Below are positions 8,301 through 16,877 of a DNA stretch of 59,637 bases, piece after piece. A program made the translations under genes and the position numbers. Below the pieces are notes generated by a model. That model had not been told where the DNA came from. It did not search any database and saw only the letters and a list, made by a program, of their open reading frames with translations. Numbering within the stretch: the stretch's first letter is position 1; each line of letters begins with the position of its first letter. Source of the stretch: Flammeovirgaceae bacterium (GTDB lineage Bacteria; Bacteroidota; Bacteroidia; Cytophagales; Cyclobacteriaceae). The stretch covers positions 1-59,637 of the forward strand of contig JAJTGQ010000057.1 of the NCBI GenBank assembly GCA_021299455.1. Reading direction: 5' to 3'.

Positions 8301-11300
8301 ATGAAAAACAAACCTACCTATATTAACACTGATGGAAATTCGGCCGTAGCCAATATTGCCTATGGTTTTAGCGAAGTAGCAGCAATTTATCCGATTACGC
8401 CTTCTTCCGACATGGGCGAGAAAGCAGATGCGTGGTCGGCAGAAGGAAGAAAAAACATTTTTGGAGAAAGCGTAGATGTTGTCCAAATGCAATCCGAAGG
8501 CGGAGCGGCAGGTGCCATTCATGGTGCGCTTACCGGAGGGGCGATGGCAACTACATTCACGGCATCTCAAGGTTTAATGCTCATGGTGCCCAACATGTTT
8601 AAGATAGCTGGTGAAATGATTCCTACCGTTTTTCACGTCTCTGCTCGCTCACTGGCATGCCAGGCGCTGTCGATTTTCGGAGACCACTCAGATGTGATGG
8701 CCACTAGAGGCACCGGATTCGCGATGCTCTCTTCGGGCAACGTGCAGGAAGCGCAGGATTTAGCGGTAGTGGCACACCTTTCCACATTAGAAGCACGCAT
8801 TCCCTTTCTACATTTCTTCGATGGCTTTCGGACTTCCCACTCCATACAGAAAATCGTCCCCATTGAGTACGATGCACTCCGCGAAATGCTGGACATGAAA
8901 TATGTGGAAGAGTTTCGGAAATTGGCGTTGAAGCCTGAAGACCCCATGTGCAAGGTAGGTGCCCAAAACCCTGACGTGTATTTTCAGGGAAGGGAAACCG
9001 TAAACAAATATTATGACGCTTGTCCTGGGATCGTAAAAAAATACATGGAACTGTTTGCCAAGAAAACGGGCCGCCAATACAAACTGTATGAATATGTAGG
9101 AGACCCCAAAGCCACAAAAATTATCATCTCCATGGGCTCTTCTATTGAAACCATTGAAGAGACTATTAATTATCTCCTAAGAAAAGGAGAAAAAGTAGGC
9201 GCCATCAAAGTAAGATTGTATCGGCCCTTTGCGCTGGAAGATTTTCTGAGTGTAATCCCCACTAGCGTAAAGAAGATTGTAGTTCTTGATCGTACCAAAG
9301 AACCGGGCTCATTGGGAGAACCACTTTTCTTAGATGTGGTGGCCGCACTACGCACCCGACAAGACATTCATATTATTGGTGGCCGTTATGGATTGTCTTC
9401 CAAAGAATTCACTCCGTCCATGGTGAAGGCTGTGTTTGATCATCTCGAAGCAGGAGGGTGGCATGGCTTTACGGTCGGGATCAATGACGATGTGACCAAG
9501 AAGTCCATTGCTGTGAAAGAAGAAATTGATACCGAGCAAGAAGGCATTGTGCGTTGCAAATTCTGGGGTTATGGATCAGATGGAACGGTCAGTGCAAACA
9601 AAAATGCCATCAAGATTATAGGTGAAAGTACTGACTTGTTTGTGCAGGGATATTTTCAATACGACTCTAACAAGTCAGGCGGTTATACTGTGTCGCATTT
9701 GCGCTTTGGCAAAAAGCCGATTCAATCAGAATACCTGTTGAATAAAGTTGACTTTGTGGCGCTGCATCGTCCGCAATACATCGGTCAATATGATATCCTA
9801 GAAGGAATTTCAACCGGTGGAACATTTCTCATCAATAGTAGTCAGAAGCCGGAAAATATTTTCAGGCTTTTTACCCGCGACATGCAGGAGACGATCTGGA
9901 AGAAGAAAATAAAAGTGTACGCGATCGATGCTTCTAAAATTGCCAAGAGTGTTGGATTGGGTGGAAGAATCAATTCGGTGATGCAAACGGCTTTCTTTAA
10001 AGTGTCGGGTGTGGTGCCGGAGGCGGAAGCGATAGCTCTGATTAAAAAATATGTAGAAAAGCAATTTGCAAGGAAAGGACCGGAGATTGTTGAAATGAAC
10101 TGGAAAGCCATCGATGTTACCTGCGAGGCCATCGTTCAAGTGCCGATCCCTACAGAATCAGAAAAATTTGCTGAGATCACTCAGTTATTGCCAGCCGGCT
10201 CTGGCGATTTTGCCGACCATGTTATTGACCCAATTCTTAGATTGAAAGGCGACACGATTCCCGTTTCGAGGATGCCGCTCAATGGGGCAGTACCCACTGG
10301 CACAAAGAAACTAGAATATCGTGGAGTAGCGGGCAATGCTGCCACTTGGATTGAGAAACTCCCATTTGTGCAAGAGCCTTATATCGCTGAGCCTTACATC
10401 GAGTATGCCCCCAGCTGTTCCGGTTGCGGAGAGGTTCCTTATATTCATTTAGCCACTCAGCTATTTGGCGACCGGATGATGATAGCTAACGCCACAGGTT
10501 GCACGTCAATTTATGGCGGCACATTCCCAACAACACCTTATACGAAAGACAGTAAAGGCAAAGGACCTGCCTGGGCTAATTCACTATTTGAAGATAATGC
10601 AGAGTTTGGTTTTGGTATGAGGATGGCGGTGGATGCCAATAGAAAGCAACTGAAGACGAACGTACATGCATTGATCCCTTTGTTGAACAATGCGCCTTTG
10701 CGCGTTGCTCTTGAAAAAGGCCTGATGCTTTTTGATGTGCTCACGCGCGAGGCGCGCGATCATGCGGATGCCATCAAACAGTTATTGGCTGACGAACACA
10801 AAAGAAGTTCAGGCAATAAAGAGTTGAGAATTCTACTTGATAAAGTGATCGAGCTGCAAGACTATTTTGTTGATAAGAGTGTTTGGATATTTGGTGGTGA
10901 CGGCTGGGCTTATGATATTGGTTTTGGCGGACTGGACCATGTGATGGCGTCTAACAAAAACGTCAATGTGCTGGTCATGGATACCGAAGTGTACTCGAAC
11001 ACCGGTGGGCAAGCATCCAAAGCCACCCCTCGGGGTGCGGTTGCTAAGTTTGCCTCAGATGGAAAAAAACTGAGCAAGAAAAATTTAGGCTTGATGATGA
11101 CAACCTATGGAAACGCATATGTGGCGGTGGTGAATATGGGAATGGATCGCGAGAAGACAGCGCTGGCGTTTGTAGAAGCCGAGAAGCACAACGGCCCATC
11201 TATCATTATCGCTTACTCGCCTTGCATTGCGCATGGATATGATATGAGATTGACCAAAAAACAATCAGAGAAAGCCAGCAAGAGTGGTTACTGGCCCATG

Positions 11301-11522
11301 TATCGCTTCAATCCGGATTTGCGTGCCGAAGGAAAGAATCCTTTTATCTGGGACGTGCCCGTGACGGAGGATACGGTGTCATTCAAGAATTATCTGGAAG
11401 AAGAGTTACGGTACAAAACACTAAACCTTTCTAACCCTGAAGAGGCAATGCGTCTAGGGGAGTTGGCCCAGAAAGATAATGAACAACGATTCAAAGACAT
11501 TAAGCACTTATCGGAACTATAA
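8301..11522 (+). CDS. nifJ: Pyruvate:flavodoxin/ferredoxin oxidoreductase lacking the internal ferredoxin domain
   Basis: Homodimer-type PFOR: pyruvate + CoA gives acetyl-CoA + CO2, with electrons passed to flavodoxin or ferredoxin. In-frame ATGs exist at 8283 and 8301; I use 8301 because MKNKPTYINTDGNSAVANIAYG is the normal family N-terminus. Counting from 8283, the pyrimidine-domain motif YPITPSS is near 36. The proximal-cluster cysteines are 712 and 715 (CSGCGE), 740 (TGCTSIYGG) and 981 (PCIAHG), and the TPP motif GGDGWAYDIGFGG is near 871. Total length is about 1075 residues against about 1170-1230 in the family. The deficit is exactly the 8-Cys 2x[4Fe-4S] ferredoxin domain: PTGTKKLEYRG runs straight into IEKLPFVQEPYIAEP and the CSGCGE region. 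It heads an 11-gene run with flavodoxin and Rnf. Confidence 0.95.
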   Translation: MKNKPTYINTDGNSAVANIAYGFSEVAAIYPITPSSDMGEKADAWSAEGRKNIFGESVDVVQMQSEGGAAGAIHGALTGGAMATTFTASQGLMLMVPNMFKIAGEMIPTVFHVSARSLACQALSIFGDHSDVMATRGTGFAMLSSGNVQEAQDLAVVAHLSTLEARIPFLHFFDGFRTSHSIQKIVPIEYDALREMLDMKYVEEFRKLALKPEDPMCKVGAQNPDVYFQGRETVNKYYDACPGIVKKYMELFAKKTGRQYKLYEYVGDPKATKIIISMGSSIETIEETINYLLRKGEKVGAIKVRLYRPFALEDFLSVIPTSVKKIVVLDRTKEPGSLGEPLFLDVVAALRTRQDIHIIGGRYGLSSKEFTPSMVKAVFDHLEAGGWHGFTVGINDDVTKKSIAVKEEIDTEQEGIVRCKFWGYGSDGTVSANKNAIKIIGESTDLFVQGYFQYDSNKSGGYTVSHLRFGKKPIQSEYLLNKVDFVALHRPQYIGQYDILEGISTGGTFLINSSQKPENIFRLFTRDMQETIWKKKIKVYAIDASKIAKSVGLGGRINSVMQTAFFKVSGVVPEAEAIALIKKYVEKQFARKGPEIVEMNWKAIDVTCEAIVQVPIPTESEKFAEITQLLPAGSGDFADHVIDPILRLKGDTIPVSRMPLNGAVPTGTKKLEYRGVAGNAATWIEKLPFVQEPYIAEPYIEYAPSCSGCGEVPYIHLATQLFGDRMMIANATGCTSIYGGTFPTTPYTKDSKGKGPAWANSLFEDNAEFGFGMRMAVDANRKQLKTNVHALIPLLNNAPLRVALEKGLMLFDVLTREARDHADAIKQLLADEHKRSSGNKELRILLDKVIELQDYFVDKSVWIFGGDGWAYDIGFGGLDHVMASNKNVNVLVMDTEVYSNTGGQASKATPRGAVAKFASDGKKLSKKNLGLMMTTYGNAYVAVVNMGMDREKTALAFVEAEKHNGPSIIIAYSPCIAHGYDMRLTKKQSEKASKSGYWPMYRFNPDLRAEGKNPFIWDVPVTEDTVSFKNYLEEELRYKTLNLSNPEEAMRLGELAQKDNEQRFKDIKHLSEL

Positions 11523-11540
11523 CCTTTAAACTCTCTGCAT

Positions 11541-12584
11541 ATGGTCGATCTAACAACAAAATACTCTGGGCTCACCCTTAGGAACCCTATTGTGGTAGGA
11601 GCCAGCAATCTGGTCACCGATCTGGACAATTTAGTGAAGCTTGAAAGGGCGGGTGCAGCAGCAATTGTTTACAAATCTCTTTTTGAAGAACAGATTCAAC
11701 TAGAATCGTTGGACATGGAGAATGCCCAGGATACGTTTAGTAACTGGGATGCTGAACATGATTCGTTCTTTCCCTCACTAAAACATGGAGGACCTGCCGA
11801 ACACTTATTACGCCTACGTCAAGCTAGAAGAGCCGTATCTATTCCATTGATAGGAAGCCTCAATTGTGTGTATCGCGACACGTGGGTAGAATATGCACAG
11901 AAGATGGCGGAGACAGGAATTGATGCATTGGAGTTGAATTTTTATACCAGTGAAATTGGGTTTGAGACCGATGGCGCGCATCTTGTCAATGAGCAAATTG
12001 AGATATTAAGAAATGTGCACAAAGCAATCCGTATCCCGGTTATTGTTAAACTGAGTCCTTTCTATACTAATTCACTTTCGGTAATTTCGAAAATGGATAA
12101 AGCAGGTGCCTCGGGCGTTATTTTATTTAATAGACTCTTTCAACCGGATATTGACGTGGACAAAGAGATGCATCACTATCCATATAATTTCAGTAGTGAA
12201 AACGACAGCCGTTTGGCATTGCGTTATGCCGGATTACTCTATAGTAAGATCGATGCCAGTATCATCGCGAACACAGGTATTTTTTCAGGCTTTGATGTGA
12301 TTAAGATGTTATTGGCTGGTGCCGATGCGGTACAAGTGGTTAGTGCCATTTACAAGAAAGGCATTCCACACATTGAAACAATGCTGGCCGAAATGACCAA
12401 ATGGATGGAGAAGAAAAAATATCCTTCTATCCAAGAGTTTAGAGGCAAGTTGTCGAAAGAGAATATGTTTGATCCGTTTGCCTATAAACGCGCTCAATAT
12501 GTTGACATTCTTATGCGATCTGAAATTTTCATGCAATATCACCCCAAGCATGGTGAGTTAAAAGATGATCGCGAGGATATCTAA
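11541..12584 (+). CDS. Dihydroorotate dehydrogenase-like flavoprotein
   Basis: A 347-residue FMN TIM-barrel protein related to class 1 dihydroorotate dehydrogenase; paralogues of this kind often sit beside PFOR genes. The N-terminus (DLTTKYSGLTLRNPIVVGAS) and the C-terminal phosphate-binding region (IIANTGIFSGFDVIKMLLAGADAVQVVS) are family-like. In place of the orotate-contacting SCPN-type loop it has ELNFYTSEIGFETDGAH, and no cysteine base is visible there, so it probably does not act on dihydroorotate. It starts 18 bases after nifJ and is followed by flavodoxin, so a role as an electron-transfer or accessory flavoprotein of the pyruvate operon is plausible but unproven. Confidence 0.82.
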   Translation: MVDLTTKYSGLTLRNPIVVGASNLVTDLDNLVKLERAGAAAIVYKSLFEEQIQLESLDMENAQDTFSNWDAEHDSFFPSLKHGGPAEHLLRLRQARRAVSIPLIGSLNCVYRDTWVEYAQKMAETGIDALELNFYTSEIGFETDGAHLVNEQIEILRNVHKAIRIPVIVKLSPFYTNSLSVISKMDKAGASGVILFNRLFQPDIDVDKEMHHYPYNFSSENDSRLALRYAGLLYSKIDASIIANTGIFSGFDVIKMLLAGADAVQVVSAIYKKGIPHIETMLAEMTKWMEKKKYPSIQEFRGKLSKENMFDPFAYKRAQYVDILMRSEIFMQYHPKHGELKDDREDI

Positions 12585-12628
12585 AAGCAAACAGTAAAAA
12601 TAATTTAGTAACTCTAAAAAAAGTAACG

Positions 12629-13135
12629 ATGGCAAAAATTGGAATCTTCTTCGGTTCTACCGAAGGCAACACAGAAAGAGTAGTAGCACAAATTCAAAAA
12701 GCTCTTGGTGGTGAGCCAGAAGTGGTGCTGCATAACGTCAATTCAGCAACTGCGGATGATCTTCAACCTTATTCAAACTTAATATTAGCATGTCCCACCT
12801 GGGAGATCGGGCAACTGCAAGAAGATTGGGATGCATTTATTGATGAATTAGATGACGTTGATTTCACAGGAAAGAAAGTTGCCTTTCAGGGCTGCGGTGA
12901 TGCGGATGGGTATCCAGATACATTTCAAGATGCACTGGGTATTATCTATGATCGTATCAAAGACAAGGGAGCGACTTTCGTTGGCGCATGGCCTACAGAC
13001 GGGTACAACTTCGAAGCATCAAAAGCGGTGGTGAACGGAAAATTTTTGGGCCTGGCGATCGATGAGGACAACCAGAAAGATTTAACTGCTGGGCGCATTG
13101 AAAAATGGGCTGCACAATTGAAAAACGAATTTTAA
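12629..13135 (+). CDS. fldA: Flavodoxin (long-chain)
   Basis: A 168-residue FMN electron carrier. The phosphate-binding loop GSTEGNTERV (residues 9-18) follows the first strand KIGIFF; the isoalloxazine-flanking segments are CPTWEIGQLQEDW and the loop around FQGCGDADGYPDTF. The roughly 20-residue insertion of long-chain flavodoxins is present. It lies between the PFOR/DHOD-like pair and the Rnf genes in one transcription unit. It is the obvious acceptor for a PFOR that has no ferredoxin domain and the obvious donor to RnfB/RnfC. Iron-independent electron transfer is therefore likely; no small 2[4Fe-4S] ferredoxin gene is in this operon. Confidence 0.95.
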   Translation: MAKIGIFFGSTEGNTERVVAQIQKALGGEPEVVLHNVNSATADDLQPYSNLILACPTWEIGQLQEDWDAFIDELDDVDFTGKKVAFQGCGDADGYPDTFQDALGIIYDRIKDKGATFVGAWPTDGYNFEASKAVVNGKFLGLAIDEDNQKDLTAGRIEKWAAQLKNEF

Positions 13136-13147
13136 CAAATTAAGTAA

Positions 13148-14215
13148 ATGGCAGATATCCGATTTAAGAAGCCACTCTTTCCAGTAAGTGTTTCCCTGCG
13201 AAATTACTTGCAAAAAACACAACGTGAAATTGATGTGCCAATCGGATACACTGACTTACTACACTATAATAGTTCGATCGCCTTCTTCGACAAAAAGGGT
13301 GAGGATACTCTTTGGGAGACACTCATCTATTCTGAGTCTGACCGGCAGTTTATTCATGAATCGCTGAGAAAGATTTATGCTTTGCTGAAAGTGGGTGGTG
13401 ATATGTCGGTGATCGAACATTTATACATCGATCGGGTAGATTACTGCCTGTATGCCAATACACACCCTGTTAGGGTGCGGATAGTGAACCGGCTCAACGA
13501 TTTGTTCGACTATTTTTATATTAAACAAGCAGATGCATCCCGCGTCTATGGGATGGAGCTAGAGCACTTGTTATCTCCCAATAAAATAAACTACCTCATT
13601 AAAGGCGACACATTCATCGAGGAGCACATACAAGGTATTCCGGGAGATACTTTTATCAAGCATTACCTCACGGAACATCACGACTATAACCCGCTTCGAA
13701 TTGCGAAAGAGTTTGTAAAGTTTAATGAACGCAGTTTAGTGCAATTGTTAGGAGATATGCGGAGAGATAATTTTGTGGTTGAAATTATCCCCGATTTCGA
13801 TGAGTTGCATTTTCGATTACGCGCTATTGATTTCGACCAGGAATGCTTTGAGGGAAGTTGTAAGATTTACATGCCACAATACTTCAAAGAGAACAACCCG
13901 ATTATCAACCTTGGGTTTAAGAGTATGTCACCCGTTTTGGAATTGCAATACCAGCGTGAAGAACGGATGCGCTTGAGTAATCGAGTGAAAGCCTCTCAGC
14001 CTCAGTTGGAAACACTTCTGTCGGCCATGACGAAGGATACGTTGTCAACTCCCGAACATTTAACCCAACTTAAGACTGAATTGGCAGAACTTTATCAAGA
14101 TACTGGTTTTGTTTCCTGTCAAAGCATGGGAGAAATAGTGCAAACAAGCATATTGCTTTTGGAAAAATATCCGGTAAGAAAACGCTACAAGAAAAAACAG
14201 CTATCGCATGAGTAA
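13148..14215 (+). CDS. Conserved-looking protein of unknown function in the PFOR-Rnf operon, with kinase-like motifs
   Basis: I do not recognise a named family for this 355-residue soluble protein. It has no signal peptide or membrane segment. It starts 12 bases after flavodoxin and overlaps the RseC-like gene by 8 bases, so it is translationally embedded in the PFOR-Rnf operon. Residues 201-230 (LGDMRRDNFVVEI, then LRAIDFDQE) resemble the catalytic-loop Asp...Asn (Asp203, Asn208) and metal-binding Asp (Asp228/Asp230) of protein-kinase-like or aminoglycoside-phosphotransferase-like folds. A preceding EEHIQGIPGDTF (158-169) also recalls that fold. No clear glycine-rich loop is visible. A kinase or pseudokinase regulating the operon is one possibility; this is inference only. 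Confidence 0.75.
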   Translation: MADIRFKKPLFPVSVSLRNYLQKTQREIDVPIGYTDLLHYNSSIAFFDKKGEDTLWETLIYSESDRQFIHESLRKIYALLKVGGDMSVIEHLYIDRVDYCLYANTHPVRVRIVNRLNDLFDYFYIKQADASRVYGMELEHLLSPNKINYLIKGDTFIEEHIQGIPGDTFIKHYLTEHHDYNPLRIAKEFVKFNERSLVQLLGDMRRDNFVVEIIPDFDELHFRLRAIDFDQECFEGSCKIYMPQYFKENNPIINLGFKSMSPVLELQYQREERMRLSNRVKASQPQLETLLSAMTKDTLSTPEHLTQLKTELAELYQDTGFVSCQSMGEIVQTSILLLEKYPVRKRYKKKQLSHE

Positions 14216-14630
14216 TCGTGCTGATTATATTGAACAATCTGGTTTAGTCATTGCCAATACAAATGGCAACATGAAAGTGACGATTGTAGGGAACAGTGGT
14301 TGTTCCGCTTGTCATAATAGTCTATGCATGCTTGGCGATAGTAAGTCAAAGGAATTAGAAGTGACTATGAAAAATGCATTATTCCGAATAGGTGAAGAGG
14401 TGTTCATTAGAATCAATCCAACCTCTGCTTATTTGGGCTTGATTCTCTTGTACCTCCTACCTTTTCTGTTACTCGTTGGTTTGTTGATTGCTTTTTTGCA
14501 CATGGGATATGCCGAGTTGATAGCTGGGACGATCTCGTTGGGGAGTTTGGTTCCGTACTTTCTGTTTCTGTTTTTGTTTCGCAAACAACTGGCCACTCAG
14601 TGTCGAGTGAATATTGTCAAAAAAGTATGA
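14208..14630 (+). CDS. rseC: RseC/MucC-family membrane protein
   Basis: A 140-residue protein of the SoxR-reducing-system/RseC family, commonly found beside rnf genes. Its N-terminal cytosolic part has the Cys motif SGCSACHNSLC (residues 31-41), and two transmembrane helices follow (YLGLILLYLLPFLLLVGLLI and LIAGTISLGSLVPYFLFLF). It overlaps the previous gene by 8 bases and rnfB by 4 bases (ATGA), so the genes are translationally coupled. In other bacteria it helps Rnf-dependent reduction of redox sensors or supports Rnf maturation; which role applies here is unknown. Confidence 0.88.
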   Translation: MSNRADYIEQSGLVIANTNGNMKVTIVGNSGCSACHNSLCMLGDSKSKELEVTMKNALFRIGEEVFIRINPTSAYLGLILLYLLPFLLLVGLLIAFLHMGYAELIAGTISLGSLVPYFLFLFLFRKQLATQCRVNIVKKV

Positions 14631-15562
14631 GCACCGAAATTATTTATACCGTAATAAGTCTCACAGCGATCGGGATAATTGCAGCTGTGGTGATCTATTT
14701 CGTTTCCAAAAAATTCGCTGTTCAAGAAGATCCACGCATCAGCAATGTTGAAAGTGTGTTGCCCAACACCAATTGTGGCGGGTGTGGCCAGCCCGGATGC
14801 CACGCATTTGCTGTAGCCGTGGTTAATACTGGGGACCTTTCTAATTTGCATTGTCCGGTTGGAGGCAACTCAGTAATGAAACGCGTGGCCGATATCCTTG
14901 GCGTGCAAGCGGTTGAAAAAGATCCCTACATCGCAGTGGTGCGTTGTTCGGGTTCTTTTGAGTATCGAAAGAAAACAAGTGTGTACAATGGCACAAGCTC
15001 ATGTAAGATAGAAGCAAATCTGTACAGTGGCGATACCGGCTGCGCCTATGGCTGCCTTGGTCATGGCGACTGTGTAGATGTGTGTGACTTTGATGCCATG
15101 TACATGGATGAGAAGACCGGTTTGCCTGTAATTGTTGAATACAAATGCACTGCTTGCAATGCTTGTGTGAAAGAATGCCCTAAAGATATTTTAGAACTCT
15201 GGCCGAAAGGAAAGAAAAATCAACGCGTATATGTGGCTTGCCTCAACGAGGAAAAAGGCAGCACTGCCCGCAAAGAATGCGCAGTCGCATGCTCTGGCTG
15301 TTCTAAATGTTTTGAATCCTGTCGTTACGATGCCATCAGTATGGTCAACAACTTGGCTCATATCGATCCGGAGAAATGCAAGCTGTGTATGGAATGTGTA
15401 GGAACTTGCGATGTACACAACATTATCACGACCAACGTAACGCCTGAGAAGTTACAGCAAGGAGATGAACAACGGCTGAAGCATGAAGAACGTGCTCGTA
15501 AAAAAAGAGAAGCAGAAAAATTAGGAGCCCAACAAAGTAACAATGAGCCTCCACAAGCATAA
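14627..15562 (+). CDS. rnfB: Rnf complex iron-sulfur subunit RnfB
   Basis: Entry subunit for low-potential electrons in the Rnf ion-pumping ferredoxin/flavodoxin:NAD+ oxidoreductase. The ATG at 14627 overlaps the RseC-like stop and begins directly with the membrane anchor (IIYTVISLTAIGIIAAVV); the GTG at 14600 would only add a non-family tail. The anchor is followed by the single-cluster domain NTNCGGCGQPGCHAFAVA...HCPVGG. Several CxxCxxC-type motifs then follow (CAYGCLGHGDCVDVC, CTACNACVKECP, CSGCSKCFESC, CKLCMECVGTC), more clusters than in proteobacterial RnfB but usual for the long Bacteroidota form. A charged KKREAEKLG tail ends the 311-residue protein. It overlaps rnfC by 20 bases. Confidence 0.96.
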   Translation: MSTEIIYTVISLTAIGIIAAVVIYFVSKKFAVQEDPRISNVESVLPNTNCGGCGQPGCHAFAVAVVNTGDLSNLHCPVGGNSVMKRVADILGVQAVEKDPYIAVVRCSGSFEYRKKTSVYNGTSSCKIEANLYSGDTGCAYGCLGHGDCVDVCDFDAMYMDEKTGLPVIVEYKCTACNACVKECPKDILELWPKGKKNQRVYVACLNEEKGSTARKECAVACSGCSKCFESCRYDAISMVNNLAHIDPEKCKLCMECVGTCDVHNIITTNVTPEKLQQGDEQRLKHEERARKKREAEKLGAQQSNNEPPQA

Positions 15563-16877
15563 AACGTTTAGCATCGGAGGGGTGCACCCGGACGATAATA
15601 AGTTATCGGCACATACGCCCATTACTCCTCTGGAGTTGCCCAAGATGGTGATCATCCCCATTACTCAACATATTGGAGCACCTGCAAAGATCATCGTGCA
15701 ACGAGGAGATGCGGTGAAGGCTGGACAAATTATTGCCACGCACGAAGGGTTCGTTTCTTCCAATATCCATTCTTCCGTTTCCGGAAAAGTAGGCATCATA
15801 GAAGAGGTGATGGATAGTACCGGTTTTAAACATACAGCCATTTCTATTCGTGTGAAGGGTGATGAGTGGGTAGAAAATATTGATCGCACCGATACACTTA
15901 TCGAAGAAATAGTATTAGCTCCTAAAGAGATTGTAGCGAGGATCATGGAGTCCGGTGTTGTAGGTATGGGTGGAGCAGCCTTCCCATCTCATGTAAAATT
16001 GAGTGTGCCCGAAGGCAAGCACGTGAATCATTTGATTATTAATGGTGTTGAGTGCGAGCCGTTCCTCACAGCCGATCATCGGCTGATGGTTGAAAAGCCA
16101 AAAGAAATTATCGTTGGTATTAAAGTATTGATGAAGGCGTTGGCCGTTGACAAGGCGATCATCGGCATTGAAGATAATAAAGCCGATGCCATTGAAATTT
16201 TTGAGAATCTATTGGTAAATGAACCCGGAATTTCCGTGGAGGCACTGGAAGTGCAGTATCCGCAAGGAGGAGAGAAACAATTGATTCAGGCGCTATTGAA
16301 TCGGGAAGTTCCTTCGGGTGGCTTGCCTTCAGACGTAGGCGTCATCGTTCACAATGTAGGCACTACGTATGCCATCTATCAGGCTGTTCAAAAAAACAAA
16401 CCATTAATTGAAAGAGTTGTAACAGTTACGGGTAAGTCGGTCAAGCAACCTTCTAATTTTTTAGTACGAATTGGAACGCCTGTAATAGATGTATTGATTG
16501 GTGCGGGTGGCGTGCCTGAAGATACGGGTAAGATTGTAAGTGGCGGGCCCATGATGGGCAAAGCCATTGCTGATTTAAATGTACCGGTGGCGAAAGGTAC
16601 CTCCGGTATTTTGCTCATACCTAAGGAAGATTCGATGCGCGAAGAAGTGTACAACTGCGTGCATTGTGGAAAATGTATAGAAGCATGCCCGATGGGGCTT
16701 GAACCCTACCGCTTGTTGTTATTGGCAAAAAAAGGAAATCACTCACGCGCGAAGGAAGAACATATTGTTGATTGTATAGAATGTGGTTCTTGTTCATTTG
16801 TATGTCCATCCAATCGCCCAATATTAGACTACATAAGATTGGGTAAAACACAATTGAGAAAACAAAAGAAACAATGA
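15543..16877 (+). CDS. rnfC: Rnf complex subunit RnfC (NADH/FMN, two [4Fe-4S])
   Basis: Peripheral 444-residue subunit, homologous to the 51-kDa Complex I subunit and expected to bind FMN and NAD(H). Residues around 135-160 (MESGVVGMGGAAFPSHVKL) form the nucleotide/flavin site and INGVECEPFLTADHRLM the conserved follow-up. Two ferredoxin-like motifs lie at the C-terminus, CVHCGKCIEACPMGLEP from Cys372 and CIECGSCSFVCPSNRP about 40 residues later. The start lies inside the end of rnfB and the stop overlaps rnfD by 4 bases, indicating tight coupling. Confidence 0.97.
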   Translation: MSLHKHKTFSIGGVHPDDNKLSAHTPITPLELPKMVIIPITQHIGAPAKIIVQRGDAVKAGQIIATHEGFVSSNIHSSVSGKVGIIEEVMDSTGFKHTAISIRVKGDEWVENIDRTDTLIEEIVLAPKEIVARIMESGVVGMGGAAFPSHVKLSVPEGKHVNHLIINGVECEPFLTADHRLMVEKPKEIIVGIKVLMKALAVDKAIIGIEDNKADAIEIFENLLVNEPGISVEALEVQYPQGGEKQLIQALLNREVPSGGLPSDVGVIVHNVGTTYAIYQAVQKNKPLIERVVTVTGKSVKQPSNFLVRIGTPVIDVLIGAGGVPEDTGKIVSGGPMMGKAIADLNVPVAKGTSGILLIPKEDSMREEVYNCVHCGKCIEACPMGLEPYRLLLLAKKGNHSRAKEEHIVDCIECGSCSFVCPSNRPILDYIRLGKTQLRKQKKQ

